Assembly (NCBI GenBank): GCA_022495995.1
Contig: JAFEMH010001362.1
Coordinates: forward strand, 422,349 to 486,348
Direction of reading: 5' to 3'
Origin: Adenophora triphylla var. japonica
Taxonomy: Eukaryota > Streptophyta > Magnoliopsida > Asterales > Campanulaceae
DNA: 64,000 nucleotides
In this document: piece after piece, positions 1 through 10,959 of the stretch
How positions within the stretch are numbered: position 1 is the first letter of the stretch
Layout of the letters: every line of letters begins with the position of its first letter
The notes under the pieces: generated by a model
The model's database searches: none
Seen by the model: the letters and a program-made list of their open reading frames with translations, nothing else
Told to the model about the DNA's origin: nothing
Program-made: the position numbers and the translations under genes

Positions 1-835
1 TCCCGCCGATATGATGCACCCGGCGATCGGTCAGTGACTGGGATGATTACGAAGCGAGTCGGCACTTCTCGGACTTCGTGGCGATCGAGCCATATGCGAC
101 GTTCGTCTTGAGGAGGCGAGGATGCCTCGGGTTTTAGAGAGGAGGGGCTTGGGATCCGCGGTACCCTCGGACGGATTTTTCCTACATCCGGGATGGGGTC
201 AGATTGAGGGTGCGAGATCCCTCGGCCGGCGGCTTCCACGAGCTTTCCGGCCTCGTCAGGGTATGAAGGTATGGCTTCACCTTTTCCCCTTCTTTTCTTT
301 CTTTTGTTTCATCATCTCTAGCATCACTTCTTTTTTTTTTTTTGACGCTTTTGCTTTTGTGCGGTTTTCGGAGGTGGTCGTCGAGACAGCGCGAAGCAAG
401 TGATCGGAGCTAAGAGGTTCATACGGAGGATGGTTGCTTGCGGGGCACCTCGAGGCTAGGGCGAGAGACCACGGCCGGCACTGTCAGACGGGAGGCTTCT
501 CCTATTCCCTCGGAGACTTCTTGAGACCCCTCTTTCTCCTCTCATTGATCACCGCGCGGCGCCTTCGGATCACGTCATTCTTGGGGATCCGCACGGGCGG
601 GGACACGTGGCGGCATGGTGGGTCGTCTCCGTATGTTCGGGAGTCGGACGCCTTCACCTTCGGATTCGATTTCTTCGGGGATGCAGGTTTACCCTATCGA
701 GTGTGCCGGTTGGTCAGACGAGCCTCTTTTACGGAGATGAGGACGATTACGAGCCGAGACTTTCGGGGCTCTGACGAGGCGGGCCCGAGTCGCAAGAGGG
801 CCGGGGAGACATCGGGTCTTGGAGACTCCGATTGA
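1..835 (+). pseudogene. Antisense additional ORF 1, C-terminal part (copy 1)
   Basis: This plus-strand segment matches 38071-38919 of copy 2 and is the end of the first antisense ORF, ending at a TGA at 833-835. Fragments in different frames (122-403 and 434-835) must be joined across an intron-like stretch at 261-364, which starts GTATGAAGG, is T-rich and ends GTGCGG where GTGCAG would be expected. The product is rich in Gly, Arg and Ser and has no domain I can name. In copy 2 the upstream part resembles the plant mobile (aminotransferase-like) domain. The start lies outside the window. Frame breaks may be sequence errors. Confidence 0.5.
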
Positions 836-1350
836 TTTTTATTATTTTTTTTTTAGATTTAGATTTGTACGAGATCATGCACATTTTTTTTGATGTAATA
901 ATTTAGGATTTTATTTATGTTTGTTTGTTGTTTTTTTTTGTACACTCTCCTTTTTTTTGGAATGTAATAATTTAGGATTTTATTTTATGAATGCAATGCA
1001 ATATGAATGCAGTGTTGCATGAGCCTTGGTTTTTTTTTGCAAGGGTGTTTGGTATATGGGTGGTTTGGGGAGGTTTTTGCACAAGTTTCGAGCAACGGGA
1101 CGGAATATTCCCTTTTGGTGTAGCGGCTTGGTACATTGCGGATTTTTCGATGGGGAGCAAACGTATCCGCGCGGATGGGGACGGCATCGACATTGTCCTT
1201 TGATTTTGCTTTAAATCTGGCTTTGCTTTATTTCAAATTCAAATATCTTCTTCAACCTCCGGCCCAAACTGACCATTTTCGGGGAGGAAGAGAGAAAAAA
1301 CCATGGAAAGCCTTAGAAAAGCTCCCTCAAAATTGTCCCAAGAGTCCCAA
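836..1350. promoter_or_regulatory. Spacer between antisense ORFs with putative promoter of ORF 2
   Basis: No coding sequence is supported here. The stretch is T-rich from 836 to 985. At 1164-1177 lies a CCGCGCGG-centred palindrome (TATCCGCGCGGATG), followed 30 bases later by a TATA-like GCTTTAAATCTGG (1208-1220), 130 bases before the ATG at 1351. The LTR of this family has the same palindrome just upstream of its TATA box, so I infer a promoter for the second antisense ORF. Confidence 0.45.
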
Positions 1351-2855
1351 ATGTCATTTTTCAACAAGTTCAAGGATTGGTCAGGAAATTATGCATGAGA
1401 GAAGGTCTTTCTTTGAAGAACGGTACAAGGTACGATGCTTGTGGTCTCTCGAAGAATTGGTTCCGGATTATGACCTCTTAAGGGCTTCTTCTTCGTTTTG
1501 GGATACTAGAAGGCATGTCTTTTGCCTTTCCTTCAACGAGATTGTTCCGTGTGGAAGAATTTCGGGCCTTGCTTGGAGGTCCGGAGGTGGAGGAGATAGC
1601 AATTCCTTTGTCAGGAGGAGCTTCTTTTGTTGACAAGTTGTGCAACCTTCTTCATCTTTCCCGGAGGAAGCACGAGGCATGATCCGCGGTCCCGACCATT
1701 TTGATATTTCCGGTCTTCCCGACAGATTTAGGGGCTTAGGCTTGGTGGATGACGCCTATTGGGATGCCTTTGCACTTTGCATGTTCGGCACTTTGTTCAT
1801 GGTCTATTCCTTCGGGATTTGCCATCGATCTCTGCTTGGATGTTGTCGTCCATTGTCGCACAGGCGAGAGATGTCGTTCCTTTGATTCTTGGGGAGACTT
1901 TTCATGCTCTCGGCCAGTTAGCTACCGGACGGCGGTACATGCACGGGGGCAGCCCGTTTCTCTTGACCACAGTGGGCGATGGAGCGTTTGGGGGTTCTTC
2001 GGGAAACCTACGATATGATCGAGCCTTGGACTTTTGCCGGGAGAGGTGTTGATGTAGACTTTGATGATCGGGGCTCGTGGGCACGTTGGATGGCGGGTCG
2101 CCGGGCGAAGATATCGAGATGGTTGGTGCCTCGTTGGCGGGTGGAGACTCGCGAGTGCTTCGGGGACGGGTCCCGTGGTTATGCTTAGGGGCTTTCTCGG
2201 TCCGGTTTCTACATTAGGCTCTGGTCCTTAGGCGGTTTGGCTTGGAGCGAGGTTCCTTTGGAGGGCTTTGATGATGTAGCCACCGGGGTGGTGGCTCCTG
2301 TTTCCATGGATGATCCCTCGGTGTTTCCATTTCTTTCCCGAGTATGGAGGTACGATGCCTTTCCTCCTCGGGTCATTCTCGAGCGTCAGAGGCCGGTGTT
2401 CTGACCACTTGGTACTGGATTGAGTACGAGGGGCATGCAGGAGAGACTCGGGTGGCTATTTTGAGACGGCGTGAGGCCATTGTAGGTGCGGAGGACCGGG
2501 CTGTTTACGAGAGGAGGAGGGCGGCGAGGCGAGCCAATCCTCATGGCCCGGAGCGGGGCGGCGTGACCGATTATGAGGCTTACGTCAAGAGACGGGGAGA
2601 GGAGGGCTCCTATGTTACCGGCTAGGTTACGGGAGATGAGGGATGACGCTAGGGCTACTAAGGCCACGACGGAGGCGGTTTGATAGACCACTTTGTTCCT
2701 ATACGAGCTTGGTAGGAGGAATGCAGGCATTTTTCCGGTTCGAGAAGAGAAAGACTCGGAGGGGAAGAAGAAGGGAGAGACCGATGCGAGTGGCTTGGAG
2801 TGACTACGAGGTTTCCAAGTATCCCTTTCTTGCCATGACGGACACATTAGTTTGA
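1351..2855 (+). pseudogene. Antisense additional ORF 2, DUF7745-like (copy 1)
   Basis: The ATG at 1351 opens MSFFNKF, and the same start context (GTCCCAA-ATG) is present in copy 2 at 39427. The reading then switches frame repeatedly but keeps a recognisable order. First comes DYDLLRASSSFWDTRRHVF (about 1467-1523) and the stretch ending near GLAW, typical of the N-terminus of DUF7745 proteins encoded by plant retrotransposons. Next is a block with VAQARDVVPLILGETFHAL (about 1850-1910). A basic C-terminal part follows (2386-2625), ending at TGA 2853-2855. The role of these proteins is unknown; they are thought to be captured domains carried by Tat/Ogre elements. The ORF faces the 3' end of pol, tail to tail. 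About three frame breaks would need correcting. Confidence 0.6.
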
Positions 2856-3109
2856 TTATGTATCTTAGTTTTCCTTTAGCGAGGTTGCCGGTTGTAGGAA
2901 TGAATCGGGCTTAGACTCATCAAAGAGCTTTTAACTTGTAATGAATATTTGAATTGCTTTAGAGTTTTTCGAGACGCTTTCATGGTACGATCAATTGTAT
3001 TGATGCCAAAGTATGGCTTTTATTTGTGCTTTAGACCGAACCGTTTCATTTGCCTACGTTCCCCTCATTTTGAGGAGCTCGGGTCTTCGTAGTTCAAGCT
3101 GGTGAACTC
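2856..3109. other. Spacer downstream of antisense ORF 2
   Basis: This holds no ORF of note. It is the common 3' flank of antisense ORF 2 and of the minus-strand pol, and matches copy 2 at 41133-41430. It should contain the 3' ends of both convergent transcripts, but I cannot point to a specific polyadenylation signal. Confidence 0.4.
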
Positions 3110-3497
3110 TTTTTTGTTTTTTTTTTTGTTTTTTTTTTTGGTGCAACCACATGTTTTTACCTAGGCCGCCCTTTTCGGGTTTCTAACCTAGTTGGGTATT
3201 ACTCTTTTAGCACTCTTTTTTTTTTTTTGTTTTTTTTTTTTTTTTTTTGTTTGTTTTTTTTTGGTGCAACCTGTTTTTACCTAGGCCGCCCTTTTCGGGT
3301 TTCTAACCTAGTTGGGTATTACTCTTTTAGCACTCTTTTTTTGTGTTTTTTTTTTTTTTTTTTTTTTGTTTTTTTTTGGTGCAACCACTGTTTTTACCTA
3401 GGCCGCCCTTTTCGGGTTTCTAACCTAGTTGGGTATTACTCTTTTAGCACTCTTTTTTTTTTTTGTTTTTTTTTTTTTTTTTTTTGTTTTTTTTTTA
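3110..3497. repeat. Minisatellite, about 3 units of 115-123 bp with long T runs
   Basis: Three near-identical units start at GGTGCAACC (3140, 3263, 3378). Each contains TTTTTACCTAGGCCGCCC, TTCGGGTTTCTAACCTAG and TTGGGTATTACTC, and they are separated by long T/G tracts. A fourth partial T tract ends at 3497. Copy 2 has a single unit at the same place (about 41440-41570), so the array expanded in this copy. Confidence 0.8.
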
Positions 3498-4780
3498 CGC
3501 GTAGTATCTGCGCGGCTTGTCACCATTCCTTTGGGTGTACAAAGGGATTCCGTCGAGGTCGCAAGTTGCATGGCTCCTCAGGAGAAGATCTTACGGACGA
3601 CATATGGCCCGACCCATACGAGGCTCCCATTTGCGAGAGGGTTGATACGGGTAGGGGGCTTTTCTTTTAGAACGAGATCACCTTCTCGGATCTCCCGATG
3701 CTTTACTTTCTTGTCGAAGGCTCTGGCCATTCTTCCTTGGTAGGCCGGATGTGTTCCATGGCCTTCGGTCGGCGTTCGTCTAGTAGGGCCAATTCGTCAT
3801 GGCGACTGCGGAGCCATTCGACCTCGTTGATTTGGCTTTCCGGCGGTATACGGAGCGAGGGTATTTCCGGCTCGATTGGGAGTACGGCTTCCATTCCGTA
3901 TGTGAGGGCAAACGGTGTTTCCCCGGTTGCCGTTCGGCCCGTGTTACGCGGCCCGAGTGCCGGGTGTAACTTCTCGGGCCAATCTACGCCTTGGACTGAC
4001 CATTTTCCGGATGATATTTTCCGAGTCTTGTTTCTTTGCTTCGACGGCTCCGTTGGTTTGGGGCTGTAGGGTGATGACTTGTGACGGGTTATTCGGAATT
4101 CCGCCGGCAATTTTCACATTCCCCTTGAAGTGGGATCCATTATACGAAATGATTTCGGTGGCAACCCGTATCGGCACATGATGTTTTCTTTGATGAAGAG
4201 GGCGACTTTCTTTGAATTGAGGATTTTGTAGGACTTGGCTTGACCCACTTGGTGAAATAATCCACGGCTACCGGGGCGAACTTCGTGGCCGTTCTTGCTG
4301 ATGGTGTGATTTTGCCTATGACATCAATTCCCCAAGTGACGAAAGGCGAGGGTTGTCATGCGGTATAACTTCGTGAGGAGGCAAGTGATTAAGATTTGAG
4401 TATCGGCGACATTTGTCGCGGCTTTTGACAAAGCTGGATGCGGTCGGCTTCCATGGTGATCCAAAAATACCCCATTCTCGGTATGATTTGCATCGAGCTC
4501 GAGCATTCATGTGAGGGCGCGAGGTACCACCATGTATTTCTTTCATGAGTTCGGTAGCCTCTTGTTTCTTGATACATCGCGGGAGGGGGCCTTGATAACG
4601 TTTTTGTATAACATGTTTCCCGAAAAGAACATAATGGGAGGCGAGAGCCGCTTGAGTGAGAGACTTTTTGCTTTGATTCCTTCTTTATATTCCCCATCTT
4701 CGTTTTTGAAAGAGGCCTCGCCATCCTTCGGTCTTGGTAAATGCGAGTGTACCGGGGATCATTGATCGGTTCGGCTTCCG
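3498..4780 (-). pseudogene. Integrase remnant, copy 1 pol
   Basis: Read leftward, this is the integrase. A zinc-binding part (HGGTSRPHMNARA, about 4510-4550) keeps the two His of the HHCC module, while the Cys pair is damaged. The catalytic core follows, with WGIDVIG (first Asp, near 4325), a second-Asp region reading SYNGSHF (near 4145; Asp replaced by Tyr) and NGAVEAKK (third acidic Glu, near 4055). The C-terminal part reads TGETPFALTYGMEAVLPIE (3875-3930) and GPYVVR (near 3610), ending near 3500. Such enzymes insert the cDNA into host DNA. Several frameshifts break the frame. The order and the YGMEAVLPIE signature place it confidently in Ty3/gypsy. Confidence 0.8.
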
Positions 4781-5300
4781 CTTCAATTTCGAAGCAATAG
4801 GCGGGGTTTTCTCTTCTCCCAGGCTACGAATGGTTTAACAGACTTTCCTTCGGGTATTTCGACAAGAGAGGCTAGTGTAGCGAGCATCTGCGAACTGTTT
4901 CGGTCTCTTGGCGAGGTAATGAAAGTGATTTCTTTGAATTGAGTTACTAACTCTTCCATGTAAGCATGATACTTACGCAAACCCGGATCCACGGTCTTCC
5001 ATTTGTTAGAGACACGATTGATGATGAGGGCGAGTCACCGTACACCTCCAATTCCTTGATATTTCTTTCAAGGGCGGCTTCCAACCGGCTATGCAAGCTT
5101 CATATTCGGCGGCGTTGTTGGTGACTTGAAGTTCGGCCTTGCTGCTATGGGGGTGTGTTCGTCGGTAGGATCGACCGAAGCATTCCTATCCCGTTCCCCC
5201 TTTTGTTTGACGCCCGTCGAAGAAGAGTTGCCCGGCGATTTTCTCCTTCTAGAGCGAAGATTCCATCATCGGGAAATTGAGGTTCGGAGTCCTCGGGACT
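4781..5300 (-). pseudogene. RNase H remnant, copy 1 pol
   Basis: Minus-strand fragments read NAAEYEACI-like, then LEAALERNIKELEVYGDS (about 5030-5095) and, further on, YMEELVTQFKEITFITSPR with LATLASLVEIPEG (4830-4960). These are the middle and C-terminal blocks of the Tat/Ogre-type RNase H, which removes the RNA template during reverse transcription. The first catalytic region is scrambled by frameshifts. It lies between the RT connection and integrase, as expected. Confidence 0.7.
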
Positions 5301-5326
5301 CATCACTTGGGAAATCGGCCGAGATG

Positions 5327-6655
5327 TTACGCCATTATGCGTCCTTTTATGGATTTCCTTGAAACATAAGCGATGTCATATTCGGCCAAAAGAACGACCA
5401 TTTTGCCAATCTCATGGAGATGGAAGGCTTGTCGAAACGGATATTTGATGGGGTCTATCCTTGAAACAAGATGTATCGGGTGAGGCTGCATGTAGTGTTT
5501 CAATTTTCCCACTACCCGGACCAAACTGCGCAAGTCTTCTCGAGCGAGTAATTGAGTTCGCTTCCTTGGAGCTTTACGCTACGAAATAGATGGCGTTTTC
5601 GACTTTGGAATCTTTTTCTCTTGAGCTAGCATAGCCCCAATTCTTTGTATCAGTGACAGTGAGATATAGCAAGAGTGGCTTTGCCGATGTGGTGGGCGAG
5701 AGAATCGGGGGATTCACAAGGTATGCCTTAATTTGTTCAAAGGCAAGGCGACATTAAGGGTCCATTACGTGTAGGCATTCTTTTTCATCAACTTGAAGAT
5801 TGGCTCGCGGATCGAGGTCGGGCGATTTACAAAGCGGCTTATGTATTGCGATCTTCCCATGAAGGATTTCACTTACGTCGGTGTCAGTGGTGGCTTCATT
5901 TCAACTATCGCCTTGATTTTACGGGGATCTACTTCGATTCCCCGTTACGTCACCATATATCCTAGTACCTTGCCTCGTCTTACAGAAGGTGCACTTGGCT
6001 GGATTCGGTCTCATGCTTTGTGGTCTCGGAGGCGGCCGAAGAATTTTCTCAAATCAACAAAGTGCTTTGGCCATCGATCCTCTGGAATGTATTATCATGT
6101 CGTCCACATAGACCTCAATTTCTTTGTGGATCATGTCATGGAGCAATGGCTGTAGGCGCCCTGCAGTACGTAGCCCCGGCATTCTTTAGTCGAATGGCAT
6201 GGCCGTGTAGCATTATGTGCCCAAGGGGTTGTGAAGGCTGTTTTGGCTTGATCTTCTTACGCCATTTTGATTTGGTTGTAGCCGGCAAAACCATCGACGA
6301 AAGATTTGACTTCGTGGTTGGCCGTGGAATCTACCAAAATGTCGATGTTTGGCGGGAAATCGTCTTTTGGGTGGCTTTGTTCAAGTCTCACGAAGTCTAC
6401 GCGGCATCGGATCTTTCCGTTGGCCTTGGTCACCGTCGCTATGTTGGACTGGCCATGTTGGGTATTCAATGACCACTGATGAACCACCTTACTGAGCATC
6501 TTTTCTATTTCCTCTTTCACTTGTAAGGACCATTCGGGCTTAATTCTTCTTAGCTTACCTTTGCGGCTTGACTTAAGGTCGAGCGGTATTCGGTGCTCAA
6601 CTATGGAAGGATCGAGGCACGGCATATCTTTATAGGACCATGCGAACACATCCAC
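5327..6655 (-). pseudogene. Reverse transcriptase, copy 1 pol
   Basis: The N-terminal half is one open frame (6257-6655). It begins DVFAWSYKDMPCLDP, then has KLRRIKPEWS, HPKDDFPPNIDILVDS and the palm motif SFVDGFAGYNQIKMA. Frameshifts follow. The catalytic YVDDM box is still readable at 6093-6110, preceded by EIEV. The thumb/connection (5327-5533) contains IDPIKYPFRQAF and YDIAYVSRKSIKG. This polymerase copies element RNA into cDNA from the tRNA primer. The sequence is closest to the Ogre/Tat branch in my judgement. The frame breaks make it inactive as written. Confidence 0.85.
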
Positions 6656-7930
6656 GAATTCTTTTAGCGGCTCGATTAGGGCAACCCTTTCGGTCCCTTC
6701 GAAGAAACTACCAATCTGCGTCTCTTTAGGCTCTTAGTAGTTCCCAAATTCACACTTGTCAAAATCTCTTCGGCGGCTTGGGCTCGATTTTCCTCTTTAG
6801 GACAACACTGCTTAAAGATTTCTTTGATATATTGTTCATTTAATGTGTACGCCTCTTCATCTAGTGAATCGTTATTAAGCTGTTTTTAGATTATTAGTTA
6901 ATTCATCATTAGTTAAAGTGGCAATTAAGGGATACTCGAAAGGTTCATCATTTCATTGAAGACGAAGGGGAATACAACGTTGGCTACGGACTCGTAGTCT
7001 TCGGGCGTGAGGCCGTCGGACGACTCGAGAGACTCGAACTTCAACAATGAGAGACTCGGAGGACTTTACAAAGGTTGACACGAAAGGACGGGGGACCAAT
7101 CCAAGCTTGGTGATCATTTCCTCTTTGGTCGCGGACGGAGCTGAGAGAGTTTCCCAATTCTTTAGCGGCATCGGCTGTTGGTGGCTTCACAACTCGGGAA
7201 AGGCATGGTCTCTGTGCTCCCTCTTCGGTCGTTGCTATCATCTCTTTGTACGAACCGAGAATCAAGCATGTTTGGCATCGAGAAGCGAGCATGTGGATGT
7301 AGGGATCTTCCTCAGTGCAGGGACTTCCGTTTCGTCATAATCGATCGCTCAATCCCGGATGTAAGGACGCATTGCGTCTCGGTGAGCGGCTAGAAAAATC
7401 TCATGTCCCATACTCGAGCGGAAAGGCTTGGCGGGTAGTTCGGCAAGGAGGACGTCCCACACGACGTTCATAGATTCGGCCAGTAGTCGGTGTTTCTTGA
7501 CTTTTATCATGAAAACCTCCTCGCCGGCGAGGCGAGGAATGGGTTTGCGAGAATGCGACAAATCGTGATTGAGGCCAGGGGACTTGTGTGCTGTATCACG
7601 GCGGTGTTCGGCATTTCCTTCCGATGCGCCTCCAAGTGTTGGAAATAGCAATTGAATTTGATGAATCGAACTTCTTCGGAGTCCAGCTCGCTTGAGTGTG
7701 TCGACATAGTTGGCATTCTTTGGATTCCAAAGGATCTTTGGCGAGACTTGCCTCTTGAAGGATGTAGCCCGGTGTTTGGCGTGGGCGTTCTTGGCTATTG
7801 TTTCGGCTTCGTTCCCTATGAGGAAGCTGTCACCCCTTATGACTTCAAGGTCTCCCTGCCGGTTGATGAATTTGACGCATTGGTGGAGAGTGGAGGCTAT
7901 GGCTTTCATGTGATGCAACCAAGGGCGCCA
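6656..7930 (-). pseudogene. PR-RT linker region, copy 1 pol
   Basis: An open frame at 7349-7918 contains ASTLHQCVKFI and GDLEVIRGDSF, the block that follows the protease in Ogre-like polyproteins, then a variable linker (6656-7300) with no recognisable motif. Copy 2 lacks most of the equivalent stretch. It carries no known enzymatic activity and probably spans the protease C-terminus and a tether to RT. Confidence 0.65.
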
Positions 7931-8152
7931 CTAGTAGAGAGTTTGTGAACTCGGAGGATATCCATTACATGGAACTTCGCGGGCACCATTTGGGTTTCGT
8001 ACCGAGTTCGAGTCACTTGTCCCCAGAATGGGGCGAGACGAACCGTCGTAGGCTTTGACGGTCAGGGTAGATGGGATCACGCGCCTTTCATTTATGCGGA
8101 GGGCCCTCATCATCTTTGAGGGAAGGACATTTACCGATGATCCATTGTCCAC
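7931..8152 (-). pseudogene. Aspartic protease, copy 1 pol
   Basis: The frame opens MDNGSSVNVLPSKMMRAL, the Ogre-type active-site loop in which DNGSS takes the place of the usual DTGA, followed by the flap-like VIPSTLTVKAYDGSSR and ILGT. Such proteases process the Gag-Pol polyprotein. The open part is 73 residues and continues, after a frameshift near 7925, into the TLHQ block. The Met is internal to the polyprotein; the true start lies upstream in gag. Confidence 0.75.
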
Positions 8153-9699
8153 TAATACCCCAGGAGTGACATGGTGTTGAGCCGAATAGTGATGTACAAA
8201 GCTTCATTGTGTTGGGAGACATCTCTTGGCAAATCTTCATCGCGAAGGTGATCATACTCCCATATAGGTGAGGATCATAGATTTGGTCCTTGTCTCGGGA
8301 TGGAGAGTCATCAAGCCGGTCACTTCGTGCCTTTTTCTTGCGAGGCGAGTCTTTGCAGAAGCCCACAGGTTATGCTTGATGCCTTTTGTGGCGGTTGCCA
8401 TCTCCGATCAACATGTTGATTGAGTGGGAGCGCCCAGGCCCAGCGTCGGTTTTCTTCATCGGTGTATACTCGGGAGGCTGGACAAAGGCGAACCTTGGGC
8501 GACCACGAGGGGTTGGACTTACGTTGCACGGTACTACGGTATCAGAAGGTCTCAATTCCGTCGTTGGCAAGGCTTTTACGCTCTTTTATCCCTTTTTGCT
8601 TTGGGGAAGGCGGCGGAGTAGAGTACATAATAATCAAATCCCCGAGATGGCTCCCGGCGTTCCCACTTTGTTATCACCGGCCTCGAATCTCTCCTTCAAT
8701 TTTTCTTTGGGAGGAAATTTTCTTTTTCTTAGGAGGACGGTCCTCGTGTATCCAATCTGATAGTCCCTTTCAAGGCAATCGGGACGATCACAAATATCCC
8801 ACCGAATGTGTTCTACGGGTGGTGGCGGATTTGGGACCTCGGGTTGGCGGTCTTTGGAAGGACTTTGAGTGGGCGAGTCGGGGATCTGGCTGCGGGCTCG
8901 TCAGTAGCGAGTGATTGGACTCCGCCGGATAATGAGAGATATTGAGGTCTGGGAACGGGCATATGTTTGTCCTTGAGTAGCCCCGGTCGGTTGGGATATT
9001 GTTAAGGTCCCAAAGTGGCGTGTGGCCTCTTGATCCGGGCTGTATGCATTGCAGCGTTCTTCCGGGGATTTGATGGTGACCATATTTCTTTAAGCTTGTT
9101 CACGATTTTCATCACTCGGGCGATATTTGTGGGACCATCACTTTGAGAGGGGACAGCGACGGTATACCGAACTCTTTCGTCCACGGCTATTTGTTTGGGG
9201 GCCGGTTGCCACTGTAAGTCGGCGGGCGGGAGTCCGGCGGTGGAAATATAGGAATCTTGGGGTAGCATCTTGATGTATCAGGGACTATTAAGAAGAGGAG
9301 GAGAACCTTCTTCTGTCTTTGCGGTAAAGGTGCCATCGGAATTGAGGCGATAGTCAAACCATGACTTGCGACTACCCCCGGTAGGTCATCAATTTGAGCC
9401 TCATGTCGAAGTCTCATTTGTTCTACCAAGCTGGATCCAATGCGGGAGTGCATGCGAGGGATTTTGGAGGACGGAGCAACGTTATCCCCTATCATTACCG
9501 GGCGATGCGAGACATTACGAAACCGGAGTTGGAACAAACGGCGAAGGCGATGACGCGCTTGACTCTTCCCAGTGATCAAACGGTGACCCGGTGCCGAAAC
9601 CAAGCTTTGTGCGGAGGCTGCGGGGGAAAGGACACGAAGGTTCGAGATGTGCAGGAATGGAAGGAGGGTAGGTGTTTGGGCTTTTGGCTCATGCAACAT
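8153..9699 (-). pseudogene. Gag remnant, copy 1
   Basis: The stretch between leader and protease should encode Gag. Minus-strand fragments include a 170-residue frame at 9187-9699 rich in Pro, Ser and Arg, a 9002-9268 frame containing VDERVRYTVAVPSQSDGPTN, and a polar, Pro-rich stretch at 8770-8960. No intact capsid domain or zinc knuckle is readable. I assign it mainly by position and by its match to the copy 2 remnant at 46280-46620. Confidence 0.5.
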
Positions 9700-10942
9700 G
9701 CGATTATTTGTTCACGTTTACTTAAAACATGTTTTATTAACCTAATCGGTTGGAAAAGATTGCTCTTCTTTTCGCAAACTACTACGATTCTGGATCGGTG
9801 GGCCCCGTCACTACGTCTATAAGCCCCTCGTATTCCACTGTATTTCGACCTCCCGGGGTGGGCGGCCCGGGCGAGGGTCCTATAGGGCAAGCGGGTCCCA
9901 CCGACCGAAAGAAAACGATCCTAAAAGTCGGCGGGTAATCGAGTCTTAACGAGCATTCGATGTAAATTACGGACAAAGGCGCGTCGAAAGTCAAGATCAT
10001 GTCAGAGGCTCGACAAAAAGTCGGCATGATTTGGGTGATAAGCGTCCACGATTGATCTTGACTTGTCGTCGGTTAAGCCGTAATTAGGCATGGAATAGTC
10101 ATTAATCCTTGATGACTCGGTGTCAATCTTTGGGAGTCGGTGTATAATTTGTGCCGGTCGAGCCGAAGTCAAGGCGCCGGTCAATATCTTGGTCAAAGTC
10201 TGCGGCGGAAAACCGGCGAGAACTTCGGCGATTAGCGGCGATTAGGGACCGAGAGATATTGAGTCGGTATGCCGACAAAGGCTTGAAAGGAAAGGTCTAT
10301 ACACGGACGGGGCATGACACGGACCGGACTAAAAACCAAGCGGGTCTCGGACAAAGTGTGTCACGGACAAGTGCATGGTCGACACGAGGCTCCGTAGGAT
10401 GTTTGGGTAGTCTGTGCTCATCGAGAAGGCGTAATAAGACCAAACGGACCGCGACAAGGATTTCCCGGGTTAAGGGCGTAGTGTGCGGTGTACGGTCACG
10501 TGCGCGTAGTGTGCAAGCGATCTATATTCTTTTACGAGTAAAATAGAGATTTTTTTATGTGTCTTAAAAATATGATGCATGATTTTTTTGGAAATTTTCT
10601 TTTTTTTTGAAAATCTTTTTTTGAATTTTTTTTATGAGCACATAAGCACGTAAGCATGAAAATTCCGACGGTTAGGGACATTATTCCGGCGAGTCAAAAA
10701 TTTTGACTTTCTCAGGCGGCCAAAACAACATGAAAGCGTGCAAAAATCAACACACACACAAAAATGATTTTCAAAGCCGGGACGGAAGCTTGACCCTCAA
10801 GCTTTTTTTTTGAAAACGGTGATACCGGTACGTGGGATTGTTAGACCACAATTTATCCCCGACTCGTGTTAGGAGGCGATAACGGGAAATTTAGTGGTTT
10901 CCACCAATATACCGAATACCATTTTTTTATTAAAAAGCTTAG
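9700..10942 (-). other. Leader/5' untranslated region of copy 1
   Basis: No coding feature is supported. The part next to the PBS (10380-10942) is the conserved family leader, seen again at 31985-32562 and 47957-48501. It includes GGATAAATTGTGGTCTAAC-like text, long A/T runs near 10550-10640 and the segment CCCAAACATCC (about 10400), which is where copy 2 entered element A. The remaining 680 bases toward gag have no recognisable motif. Confidence 0.6.
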
Positions 10943-10958
10943 TCCCAGTAGTCGCCCT
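10943..10958 (-). promoter_or_regulatory. Degenerate primer-binding site (tRNA-Arg type)
   Basis: Directly after the LTR end the minus strand reads GGGCGACTACTGGGA, a damaged form of TGGCGACTCCGCTGGGGA, which is intact in element A at 31967-31984 and complementary to the 3' end of a plant tRNA-Arg. The same damaged form occurs at 48502-48517. Confidence 0.65.
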
Positions 10959-10959
10959 T

